A stretch of 24,738 bases of DNA, taken from NCBI GenBank assembly GCA_023428425.1, contig JAEYYP010000431.1:1-24738 (forward strand). Reading direction: 5' to 3'. Origin of the DNA: Pseudomonadota bacterium. Its GTDB lineage: Bacteria; Pseudomonadota; Alphaproteobacteria; Rhizobiales; Devosiaceae. Below, in pieces: positions 15,759 through 23,180 of this stretch (position 1 is its first letter; the number at the start of each line of letters is the position of its first letter). The position numbers were made by a program, and so were the translations under genes. The notes below the pieces were generated by a model. It saw nothing but the letters and a program-made list of their open reading frames with translations, was not told where the DNA came from and searched no databases.

Positions 15759-15908
15759 TTGCGATGCGCCTTAGGGAGGCGCGGGAGGATGGGGATGCAT
15801 CGGCGCCCGAGCGGCGTGGCGATGCATGCGTGCGACTGGTCACCCGTCCTCGCCGAAGGCCCCAATGAACAGGCGGCCCGGGAGGCCGACCAGCCAGGAG
15901 GAGACGAC

Positions 15909-17840
15909 ATGGCCACGACCAGCCGACACAGGATCAGCCGATACCTGCTTGCCCCACTGCTTGGCGCCCTGATGGGCAGCGCCGCCTACGCTCAATCCAT
16001 GACCGATGTCGGGACGCCACGAGCCGAGACGCTGATCGTTCAGACGTTCGACGGCAAGGCGTCCAACCCCGACGCCCAGAACCCGCTCAACCAGTACGCC
16101 ATCTGGCGCGGCTTCCGCGAACTGGGCTGGAGCTTCCTGTGGGAGATGGACACCTCGACCGGTGTTTCCTACCCCGAACTGGCTGCCGGTCCTGTGGAAG
16201 TGCTCAACGACGAGCACACCAAGTTCCGCATCACGATCCGCCCGGGCGTGTTCTGGAGCGACGGGGTGGAGTTCACGGTCGATGACCTGATCTACACCCT
16301 CGAGACCGCGTTCAAGTACCGTGACAAGCTCACCTTCGTCGCCCGCACCGTGAACTACATCAAGGAAGGCAGCTGGACCAAGGTCGACAACTACACGTTC
16401 GAGATCGAGACCGCTGCGCCGGCCTACGATTTCCAGACGGTGATGGGCGTCTACACCTGGGGCTCGCTCTTCGTCCCCGTCCCCAAGCACATCTTCGAGC
16501 CGCAGGGCGACAATGTCGTCACCTTCAAAAACGCCCCGGCGGTGACGCTCGGGCCATACAAGATCAAGGAATTCGATCCCAACGGCTTCTGGCAGCTGTG
16601 GGAACTCCGCGAGGACTGGCAGCGTGCCGGCTGGGGCAATACGGAACAGCCAAAGGCCAAGTACGTCCTCTACAAGGATTTCGGCGCCGAGGAGACCCGT
16701 ACCCTGGCGTTCGTCCAGAACCAGTACGACGTCGACACCTTCATGAGCCCTGACTCGATCGCCGCCGCCAAGGCGCGCAATCCCAAGATCGAGACGTTCT
16801 CGCCGACGCTGCCCTACCACGACATGAACGATGCCTGCTCCTACGGCATCTACTTCAACCAGTTGAAGGCTCCGTACAACGAAGCTGCGGTTCGCTGGGC
16901 GCTGGCCCTCTCGATCGACATGCAGACCGTCGGCATCAGTGCCGTCAGCGGGCAGTTCAAGGCCTCGGCCCTGCCGCTCGCCGACACGCCGATCACCAAC
17001 TCGGTCTACTATCAGCCGCTCGACGGGTTCCTGAACGAACTGACGCTCGCGGACGGCTACAAGCCCTTCAACCCGAACTTCGGCGCCGAGCTGATCGAAA
17101 AGCTGAAGGCGCAGGGTACCCCGGAATCGGAAGTCCCCACGGGTGATGCAGTAAAGCAGAGCTTCGGCGCTGGCTGGTGGAAGTACGATCCGGCGCAGGC
17201 GGAGAAGCTGCTGGCCTCGGTGGGCATCACCAAGGGTGGGGACGGGTTCTACACCAAGGCCGACGGATCGCCCTGGGTGCTGGACTTCGTCATCCCGGCC
17301 GACTGGAACAAGGTGATGCAGCGCACCGGCTTCTCGATCGCCGACAGCTGGCGCAAGGCAGGCTTCAACGTGAACGCCCGCCAGGTCGACAATGGCGAGT
17401 TCGCAACGGTGCAGAACACCAATGCCCGCCTCGACCTGATGGTTAACTGGTCGAGCTCGTGCACCTACAACTCGAACTGGTTCAACAGCTGGGCGACGTT
17501 CACCGACGCCAAAGCCTACAACCAGCCGGCCGACTCCAACGAGCCGATCCAGGGCAACTACATCCGCGTGACCGACCCCGAGATCTTCAAGCTCGTCGCC
17601 GATAGCAAGACGCTCGAGATCGGGTCCGAGCCCTTCGTCGCCAACGGGCAGGCCATCGCCAGGAAGCTGACCGAGGGGATGCAGCTCATCAACCTGATGA
17701 ACATCCCGACGACGATCCCGACCAACAGCACCTATTGGACCAACTTCCCCAAGCAGGCCAACTTCTACGCTGCGCCCTACACCTGGTGGTCGTCGTTCAA
17801 GAAGACGCTGCTGAACATCGAACCGACCGGCCAGCAGTAA
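15909..17840 (+). CDS. ABC transporter substrate-binding protein, family 5 (Opp/Dpp type)
   Basis: A 643-residue family-5 extracellular solute-binding protein. Its signal peptide is residues 1-28, probably cut after AYA before QS. The SBP_bac_5 fold is indicated by the order EVLNDEHTKFRITIRPGVFWSDGVEFTVDD (in part), FKNAPAVTLGPYKIKEFDPN, and the RWALALSIDMQTV region. Length is above that of peptide-binding relatives (about 530), as seen in oligosaccharide-binding members. The ATG at 15909 has AGGAGG 7-8 nt upstream and puts the signal peptide at the very N-terminus; the frame is open from 15717 but the extension has no leader character. First gene of a seven-gene operon ending in two glycosidases, so the ligand is more likely a plant oligosaccharide than a peptide (inference). 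Confidence 0.92.
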   Translation: MATTSRHRISRYLLAPLLGALMGSAAYAQSMTDVGTPRAETLIVQTFDGKASNPDAQNPLNQYAIWRGFRELGWSFLWEMDTSTGVSYPELAAGPVEVLNDEHTKFRITIRPGVFWSDGVEFTVDDLIYTLETAFKYRDKLTFVARTVNYIKEGSWTKVDNYTFEIETAAPAYDFQTVMGVYTWGSLFVPVPKHIFEPQGDNVVTFKNAPAVTLGPYKIKEFDPNGFWQLWELREDWQRAGWGNTEQPKAKYVLYKDFGAEETRTLAFVQNQYDVDTFMSPDSIAAAKARNPKIETFSPTLPYHDMNDACSYGIYFNQLKAPYNEAAVRWALALSIDMQTVGISAVSGQFKASALPLADTPITNSVYYQPLDGFLNELTLADGYKPFNPNFGAELIEKLKAQGTPESEVPTGDAVKQSFGAGWWKYDPAQAEKLLASVGITKGGDGFYTKADGSPWVLDFVIPADWNKVMQRTGFSIADSWRKAGFNVNARQVDNGEFATVQNTNARLDLMVNWSSSCTYNSNWFNSWATFTDAKAYNQPADSNEPIQGNYIRVTDPEIFKLVADSKTLEIGSEPFVANGQAIARKLTEGMQLINLMNIPTTIPTNSTYWTNFPKQANFYAAPYTWWSSFKKTLLNIEPTGQQ

Positions 17841-17853
17841 GCACCGGTTGATG

Positions 17854-17893
17854 CCGGGGCGACGTCCTCCTGTCGCCCCGGTCCCCCCTTTTT
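17854..17893 (+). terminator. Strong hairpin with T-run after the family-5 binding-protein gene
   Basis: CCGGGGCGAC (17854-17863) pairs perfectly with GTCGCCCCGG (17872-17881) around an 8-nt loop. C-rich bases and TTTTT (17889-17893) follow. It lies between the binding-protein stop and the first permease gene. The T-run begins 7 nt after the stem, so a leaky terminator or RNA-protecting hairpin is likely, letting binding protein exceed the membrane components. Confidence 0.6.
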
Positions 17894-17909
17894 GAAGGAC
17901 GAGTACCCG

Positions 17910-18914
17910 ATGATCGGTGTCGTGCAGTATGTGGCCAAGCGAATAGGCCTCTACATCGTGGTGCTGTTCATCGGCCTCACCATCACCTTCTTCCTGCCGC
18001 GCCTCATGCCGACCAATCCGATCGACGGATATATCGGCCAGATCCAGGCACGCGCCTCCGGAGCCCTCACCGCCGAGGCCATCCAGAGCCTGCGCGAGAA
18101 TCTCGAGGTCCTCTATGGCCTCAAGGGTGACCTGCTGACGCAGTATCTGTCCTACATGGAGCGCGTCGTGCTGCGCTTCGACTTCGGCCCGTCCTTCACC
18201 TTCTACCCCCAGCCGGTGTCGCAGATCATCTTCACGGCCGTGCCGTGGACGCTCGGGCTGCTGCTCTGCTCCACCGTGGTGGCCTGGATCCTCGGCAATG
18301 TGGTCGGGCTCGTGGCCGGCTACTTCCACACTAAGCGGGCGGCCAGCGTCCTAGAGATCGTCGGCATCCTGCTCTACCCGATCCCGTACTACATCCTCGC
18401 GGTGACGGTGATCCTGCTGCTGAGCTATGTCTTCCCGGTCTTCCCGCTCTCGCCCAGCTTCCCGGTGGGCCAGATGACGCCGGCGAAATTCGGCATGATC
18501 CTCTACAATTCGCTGCTGCCGGCGATCACCCTGATCCTCGCCAATTTCGGCTGGAACATCCTGTCGATGAAGGCCCTGGCGGTCGCCACCACCGAGGAGC
18601 CCTACGTGACCTATGCGCGGCTCAAGGGCAGCTCGAACTGGACGCGGATGACCCGCTACGTCTTCCGCAACGCCATGCTGCCGCAGGTGACTGCCCTGGC
18701 GTTGTCACTGGGCACCATCTTCACCGGCGCGCTGCTCACCGAGATGCTGTTCTCCTATCCCGGCGTCGGTCTCATCATGCGTACCGCAGCCTCGAGTGGC
18801 GACTACAACGTGCTCTACGGCGCCATCACCATCTCGATCATGGCGGTCGCGACCGCGGCACTGGTGATCGACCTGATCTATCCTCTCCTCGACCCGCGGA
18901 TCCGTCACAAATGA
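17910..18914 (+). CDS. ABC transporter permease, DppB/OppB-like
   Basis: A 334-residue inner-membrane permease of the Opp/Dpp class. The N-terminus VAKRIGLYIVVLFIGLTITF is the typical first membrane segment of DppB-type proteins and is followed by a long periplasmic loop (about residues 32-100). The EAA-type loop reads EEPYVTYARLKGSSNWTRMT and continues to RNAMLPQ. The last part, LLTEMLFSYPGVG, is a family hallmark. ATG at 17910 is favoured because GAAGGA (17894-17899) lies 10 nt upstream; a TTG at 17892 in the same frame would precede this site. The stop overlaps the next start by four bases (ATGA). Confidence 0.92.
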   Translation: MIGVVQYVAKRIGLYIVVLFIGLTITFFLPRLMPTNPIDGYIGQIQARASGALTAEAIQSLRENLEVLYGLKGDLLTQYLSYMERVVLRFDFGPSFTFYPQPVSQIIFTAVPWTLGLLLCSTVVAWILGNVVGLVAGYFHTKRAASVLEIVGILLYPIPYYILAVTVILLLSYVFPVFPLSPSFPVGQMTPAKFGMILYNSLLPAITLILANFGWNILSMKALAVATTEEPYVTYARLKGSSNWTRMTRYVFRNAMLPQVTALALSLGTIFTGALLTEMLFSYPGVGLIMRTAASSGDYNVLYGAITISIMAVATAALVIDLIYPLLDPRIRHK

Positions 18915-19807
18915 GCTCGACCACCGTCTCGGCACCGGTGGCGGACGCCCCGGAAAAGGTGAAGGCGCGCGACAGCCTGATGTGGCTGCTCAACCCTCGC
19001 CTCGCGATCGGCCTGACGATCATCCTGATCATGGGCGTGGGCAGTTTCGTGCTGCCGATCTTCGCCCCGGTCGATCCTTCCGTGCAGGCGAGCTACCTGA
19101 AGAACCTGCCGATCTCGTTCGAGCACCCGCTCGGCACCAATGCCATCGGCCAGGACATCTTCTGGTTCCTCACTTTCGCCGTCCGCAACTCCCTGACCCT
19201 CGGCATTCTCGTGGGTCTGGGCGTCACGATCATCGCCACCACGATCGGGCTCAGCGCCGGCTATATCGGCGGCAATTTCGAGCGCGTGGTGATGTTGGTG
19301 GTCGATAGCTTCATCACCATTCCGCTGCTGCCCATCCTGATCATCCTGGGCGCCCTGATCCGGGGTAACTCCTCCTTCCTGACGGTCGGCCTCATCATCA
19401 TGGTGTTCGGTTGGGCCTGGGGTGCGCGCACCATCCGTTCGATGGCGCTGACGCTGCGCGAACGCGAGTTCATCAACATGGCGAAGTTCTCCGGCGCCAG
19501 GACCTTCGACATCCTGCTGCGCGAGGTCTTTCCCTACGTCACGGCCTACATGCTGGTGGCCTTCATCAACACGGTGCTCTTCGCCATCAATACCGAGGCG
19601 ACGCTGGCGGTGATCGGCCTCAGCAAGGTGGAAGTGCCGACCCTCGGCTCTATCATCTTCTGGGCGCTGAACTACAACGCGCTGTTCACCGGCAACTACG
19701 TCTGGATCATCGCGCCGATCGTGGCGACGGTGCTGCTGTTCCTGGGGCTTTTCCTCTCCTCGACGGGCTTCAACCAGGCCTTCGCCAACAAGCGTGGTGT
19801 CCTATGA
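18911..19807 (+). CDS. ABC transporter permease, DppC/OppC-like
   Basis: A 298-residue second permease of the same importer. A cytoplasmic N-terminal tail precedes the first membrane segment (about residues 34-54). The DppC-type motif HPLGTNAIGQDIF is present, slightly changed from the common HPLGTDxxGRD. The EAA loop is EREFINMAKFSGARTFDILL followed by EVFPYV. It overlaps the genes on both sides by four bases (ATGA at 18911-18914 and 19804-19807), so the four transporter genes from 17910 to 21533 are translationally coupled. Confidence 0.92.
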   Translation: MSSTTVSAPVADAPEKVKARDSLMWLLNPRLAIGLTIILIMGVGSFVLPIFAPVDPSVQASYLKNLPISFEHPLGTNAIGQDIFWFLTFAVRNSLTLGILVGLGVTIIATTIGLSAGYIGGNFERVVMLVVDSFITIPLLPILIILGALIRGNSSFLTVGLIIMVFGWAWGARTIRSMALTLREREFINMAKFSGARTFDILLREVFPYVTAYMLVAFINTVLFAINTEATLAVIGLSKVEVPTLGSIIFWALNYNALFTGNYVWIIAPIVATVLLFLGLFLSSTGFNQAFANKRGVL

Positions 19808-20715
19808 TCCGTCTCAACAACCTGAAGGTCAGCTACCGCATCGGCTCGCGCGTCATCGACGCCGTGAACGGCGTCACGCTCACCATCCCGGATGGCTGCA
19901 TCGTCGGCATCGCCGGCGAGTCCGGTTGCGGCAAGTCCACGCTGATGAAGGCGATCTACGGCGACATCCAGTCGCCCATGTCTCTGTCGGGCGGCAGCAT
20001 CGACTACGGCTTCACGGGCAGCGACGGCCAGCCGGTGACGAGCGCCAACATCCGCCGCGAGTGGTTCAAGTCCATCTCGTATATCCCGCAAAGCTCGATG
20101 AACTCGCTGAACCCGGTGATCCGCATCCGCGAGCAGTTCATCGACTTCGAAGGCACCGACACCAACAAGAAGCGAGTGCTGGAACGCGCCCGCGCCTATC
20201 TCGGCAAGCTCGGCCTGCCGCCGGAGGCGATGGACTCCTATCCTCACCAGTTGTCGGGCGGTATGCGGCAGCGGGTGATGATCGCGCTCGCCACCTTCTT
20301 CGAGCCCGGGTTGATCATCGCCGACGAGCCGACCACCGCGCTCGATGTGGTGGTCCAGAAGGAAATCCTCACCCTGCTGATGGATGTGCAGGAGCGCATG
20401 GGCAACACCATCCTCGTCGTCTCGCACGACATGGGCGTGCACTACCAGGTCACCGACAAGATGCTGATCATGTATGCCGGCCGCGTGGTCGAGTATGGCG
20501 ATACCGAGAGCGTCTTCGCCGATCCCCAGCATGCCTACACCAGGATGCTGATCGACAGCCTGCCGACCATAGGTGACGACAGCATGCGCGGCGTGCTCGC
20601 CAGTCTCGCCGGTGCCGGTGGCGATCGCGCCTACCGGGTCGAACCGGAACTGATCGAGGTGAAGCCCGGTCACTACGTGGCGCGAGCCAGCGCAAGCGAG
20701 GGAGCCGCGGCATGA
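19804..20715 (+). CDS. ABC transporter ATPase, DppD/OppD-like
   Basis: A 303-residue ATPase energising the Opp-like importer. Walker A is GESGCGKST at 38-46, the signature is LSGGMRQR at 150-157, and Walker B is LIIADEP from residue 170, followed by TTALD and the VVSHD switch histidine. Peptide-type OppD/DppD proteins usually end with a cysteine-bearing oligo_HPY extension (GCxFxPRC). Here the tail (SLPTIGDDSMRGVLASLAG and beyond) has no such cysteines, which may reflect a carbohydrate importer. ATG at 19804 is set by the ATGA overlap and the start of ATPase similarity; the frame is open back to 19411 only within the permease gene. Confidence 0.93.
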   Translation: MIRLNNLKVSYRIGSRVIDAVNGVTLTIPDGCIVGIAGESGCGKSTLMKAIYGDIQSPMSLSGGSIDYGFTGSDGQPVTSANIRREWFKSISYIPQSSMNSLNPVIRIREQFIDFEGTDTNKKRVLERARAYLGKLGLPPEAMDSYPHQLSGGMRQRVMIALATFFEPGLIIADEPTTALDVVVQKEILTLLMDVQERMGNTILVVSHDMGVHYQVTDKMLIMYAGRVVEYGDTESVFADPQHAYTRMLIDSLPTIGDDSMRGVLASLAGAGGDRAYRVEPELIEVKPGHYVARASASEGAAA

Positions 20716-21533
20716 CCGTCATCCTCAAGACCGAGGGGCTGAACAAGATCTACCGGCAGGGCGGACTGATGCGCTCACGCCAGGTGAAGGCCCTCAACGA
20801 CGTCAACATCACGGTCGAGAGCGACAGGCCGGTGGTGATCGCGGTGGTGGGGGAGTCCGGCAGCGGCAAGACGACGCTCGCGAAGACCCTGCTTCGGCTC
20901 GAAACGCCAAGTTCGGGCCGCGCCATCGTCTATGACGCGGTGGTGACCGGACGGGGCTCGACCCTGTCGCGCCAGCAGTTCCTAGGTCTGGTGCAGCCGA
21001 TCTTCCAGAACCCCTTCGAAGCCTTCAGCCGCTACCGCCCCGTCGACGCCTATCTGCACGAGACGGCGACCCGCGTCGCCGGCATGGAGGGAGGTGCCGG
21101 GGAAGCCGCTGTCGCCACGGCGTTGCAGAGCGTGGGCCTCGACTATGCGGCGGTGCGTGGCAAATACACCAACCAGTTCTCGGGCGGCGAACTCCAGCGC
21201 ATTTCGGTGGCGCGGGCGCTGATCCCCGAGCCCAGGCTGATCGTCGCCGACGAGCCTGTGTCGATGATCGATGCGTCCCGGCGCATGATCATCATCAACC
21301 TGTTCAAGAAGCTGCGCGACGAGGCCGGCCGCAGCTTCCTCTACATCACCCACGACCTCGCCACGGCCTACTACATCTCCGACTACGTCGTGGTGATGAA
21401 CAAGGGGCAGGTGGTGGAGTTCGGCCCCGCCCGACAGGTGATGAGCGATCCGCAGCACGACTACACAAAGCTGCTGCTGAGCTCGATCCCGACCACCAAG
21501 AGCCGCTGGCGGCCCCGCCGCACGGCCGCCTGA
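20712..21533 (+). CDS. ABC transporter ATPase, DppF/OppF-like
   Basis: A 273-residue second ATPase of the importer. Walker A is GESGSGKT at 48-55, the Q-loop is at IFQNPFEAF (Gln99), the signature is FSGGELQR at 156-163, and Walker B is LIVADEP from 176. The D-loop that follows is MIDAS where most relatives have ALDVS. The histidine switch is in YITHDLA. The protein ends shortly after the ATPase core (LLLSSIPTTKSRWRPRRTAA) and has no cysteine-rich oligo_HPY tail. It overlaps the first ATPase gene by four bases. Confidence 0.93.
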   Translation: MTVILKTEGLNKIYRQGGLMRSRQVKALNDVNITVESDRPVVIAVVGESGSGKTTLAKTLLRLETPSSGRAIVYDAVVTGRGSTLSRQQFLGLVQPIFQNPFEAFSRYRPVDAYLHETATRVAGMEGGAGEAAVATALQSVGLDYAAVRGKYTNQFSGGELQRISVARALIPEPRLIVADEPVSMIDASRRMIIINLFKKLRDEAGRSFLYITHDLATAYYISDYVVVMNKGQVVEFGPARQVMSDPQHDYTKLLLSSIPTTKSRWRPRRTAA

Positions 21534-21570
21534 CAACCCGCGTGCCCTTGCCAAGACAGGAATGTTGCCG

Positions 21571-23169
21571 ATGACCAATACCGTCACGACCAGTGGTCCC
21601 GCGTCGCTCTGGTCCACCTTCGAGCTTTCGATCAACGGGCCGTCCGACGGCAACCCGTTCCTGGACGTCGAGCTGCGCGCCACCTTCCGGCAGGGCGAGC
21701 GCGAGGTGCGGGTGAATGGCTTCTACGACGGGGCAGGGGTCTACAAGCTACGCTTCCTGCCCGATACGACAGGCAGCTGGAGCTACGAGACCCGGAGCAA
21801 CGCGCCGGCGCTGGATGGGGTGAGTGGCACGTTCGAGGTTGGAGCAGCGAAGCCTGATCACCACGGGCCGGTGCGGGTGAAGAACCGCCACCATTTCGCC
21901 CATGCCGATGGCACCCGCTATCTCAACATCGGCACGACCGCCTATGTGTGGAACCTGCAGGGCGATGCGCTGGAGGAGGAGACGCTGGCGAGCCTCGCCA
22001 AGGCGCCCTTCACCAAGATCCGCATGTGCGTGTTCCCCAAGCACTATCGCTACAACGAGAACGAGCCGGAGCGGTATCCGTTCAAGCTGCTGGCGACGGG
22101 CAAGAGCAAGTGGGACGGCAGCTTTGCCGGGGCGGACAAATACGGCTGGAAGTTCGACTTCACCCAGTTCGAGCCGGAATACTTCCGCCACCTCGAGAAG
22201 CGAATCAACCAGCTCGCGGAGATCGGGGTCGAGGCCGACCTGATCGTCTTCCACCCCTATGACCGCTGGGGCTTCTCGCGTATGTCGCCGTCCGAGGATG
22301 ACCGCTACCTGCGCTATCTCACCGCGCGGTTGGCGGCGTTCCCGAACGTCTGGTGGTCGATGGCGAACGAATACGACCTGATGCCGCAGAAGACGCCGCA
22401 GGACTGGGATCGCTTCATCAACATCACGGCGGACAACGATCCGTACGGGCACCTGCTCAGCGTCCATAACTGCTTCAAGTTCTACGACCACAACCACCCG
22501 CGCATTACGCACGCCTCTATCCAGCGCTCGAGCGCCAATATGTCGGCGGTGTGGCGCGAGAAATACGGCAAGCCGGTCTCGATCGACGAGTGCTGCTATG
22601 AGGGGACGATCGCCGAGCTCTGGGGCAATATCAGCGGCCAGAAGATGGTGCGGCGGTTCTGGGATGGTGTCGTCAATGGCGGCTACGTCACCCATGGCGA
22701 GACATTCAACAACGACACGCAGACCATCTGGTGGGCCAAGGGCGGCAAGCTGATCGGCGAGAGTATTTCGCGCATCGCCTTCCTCCGCCGGATCATGGAG
22801 GAGGGGCCCGAGGAGGGGCTCGACCCGATCAAGTCCACCGGCGCCTATCGCATCGCGATGCAGGGTGGGCTCGATAATGTCGTGCTGCAGCAGCTGTTCG
22901 TGCCGCCGGCTGGCGAAGAGGGCTGGGCGCCGGCCATGGCCTGGTGGCCGACGGCCGGGCAGCCGCACAAGTATTACCTGAGCTACATGGGCGAGAACCA
23001 GCCGAGCGAGGGGACGGTCGCGGTGCCGCCGGACGAGCGCTACAGCGCCACGCTGATCGACACCTGGAACATGACCGAGACCAAGCTTGCTGACAGCGTC
23101 CAGCGCGGCGACGTGCTGCACTTCGCGCCGGCGCCGTACCTGGCGCTGCTGTTCAAGCGCATCGACTGA
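21571..23169 (+). CDS. Apiosidase-like (DUF4038-type) glycosidase with DUF5060/DUF5605 domains, copy 1
   Basis: A 532-residue cytoplasmic protein (no signal peptide). The N-terminal DUF5060-like Ig domain (about 10-95) contains GPSDGNPFLDVELRATF and VNGFYDGAGVYKLRFLPDTT. A TIM barrel follows, starting at HHFAHADGTRYLNIGTTAY and including KIRMCVFPKHYRYNENEPE and IVFHPYDRWGF. Glu267 in WWSMANEYD and Glu340 in SIDECCYEG are placed like the acid/base and nucleophile of clan GH-A enzymes. A DUF5605-like beta domain (YYLSYMGENQPS and TLIDTWNMTE) ends it. The barrel resembles the apiosidase-like (GH140-related) family, but family-level assignment and substrate are uncertain. ATG at 21571 is used because AGGA lies 10 nt upstream; ATG at 21562 would sit almost on that site. 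Paralogous to the next gene. Confidence 0.82.
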   Translation: MTNTVTTSGPASLWSTFELSINGPSDGNPFLDVELRATFRQGEREVRVNGFYDGAGVYKLRFLPDTTGSWSYETRSNAPALDGVSGTFEVGAAKPDHHGPVRVKNRHHFAHADGTRYLNIGTTAYVWNLQGDALEEETLASLAKAPFTKIRMCVFPKHYRYNENEPERYPFKLLATGKSKWDGSFAGADKYGWKFDFTQFEPEYFRHLEKRINQLAEIGVEADLIVFHPYDRWGFSRMSPSEDDRYLRYLTARLAAFPNVWWSMANEYDLMPQKTPQDWDRFINITADNDPYGHLLSVHNCFKFYDHNHPRITHASIQRSSANMSAVWREKYGKPVSIDECCYEGTIAELWGNISGQKMVRRFWDGVVNGGYVTHGETFNNDTQTIWWAKGGKLIGESISRIAFLRRIMEEGPEEGLDPIKSTGAYRIAMQGGLDNVVLQQLFVPPAGEEGWAPAMAWWPTAGQPHKYYLSYMGENQPSEGTVAVPPDERYSATLIDTWNMTETKLADSVQRGDVLHFAPAPYLALLFKRID

Positions 23170-23180
23170 GGGGAAGAGAA

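Noticed and set aside
15717..15908. N-terminal extension of the family-5 binding protein
   Set aside because: The signal peptide and AGGAGG site place the start at 15909; the extension would bury the signal peptide and covers the operator array.
15840..18329. Very long minus-strand open frame (about 829 codons) opposite the binding-protein and permease genes
   Set aside because: It lies antisense to two clearly recognised genes, has no domain resemblance, and is what high GC with third-position bias produces on the opposite strand.
19411..19803. N-terminal extension of the first ATPase gene
   Set aside because: It lies within the permease gene in another frame; the ATPase fold starts at the ATG at 19804.
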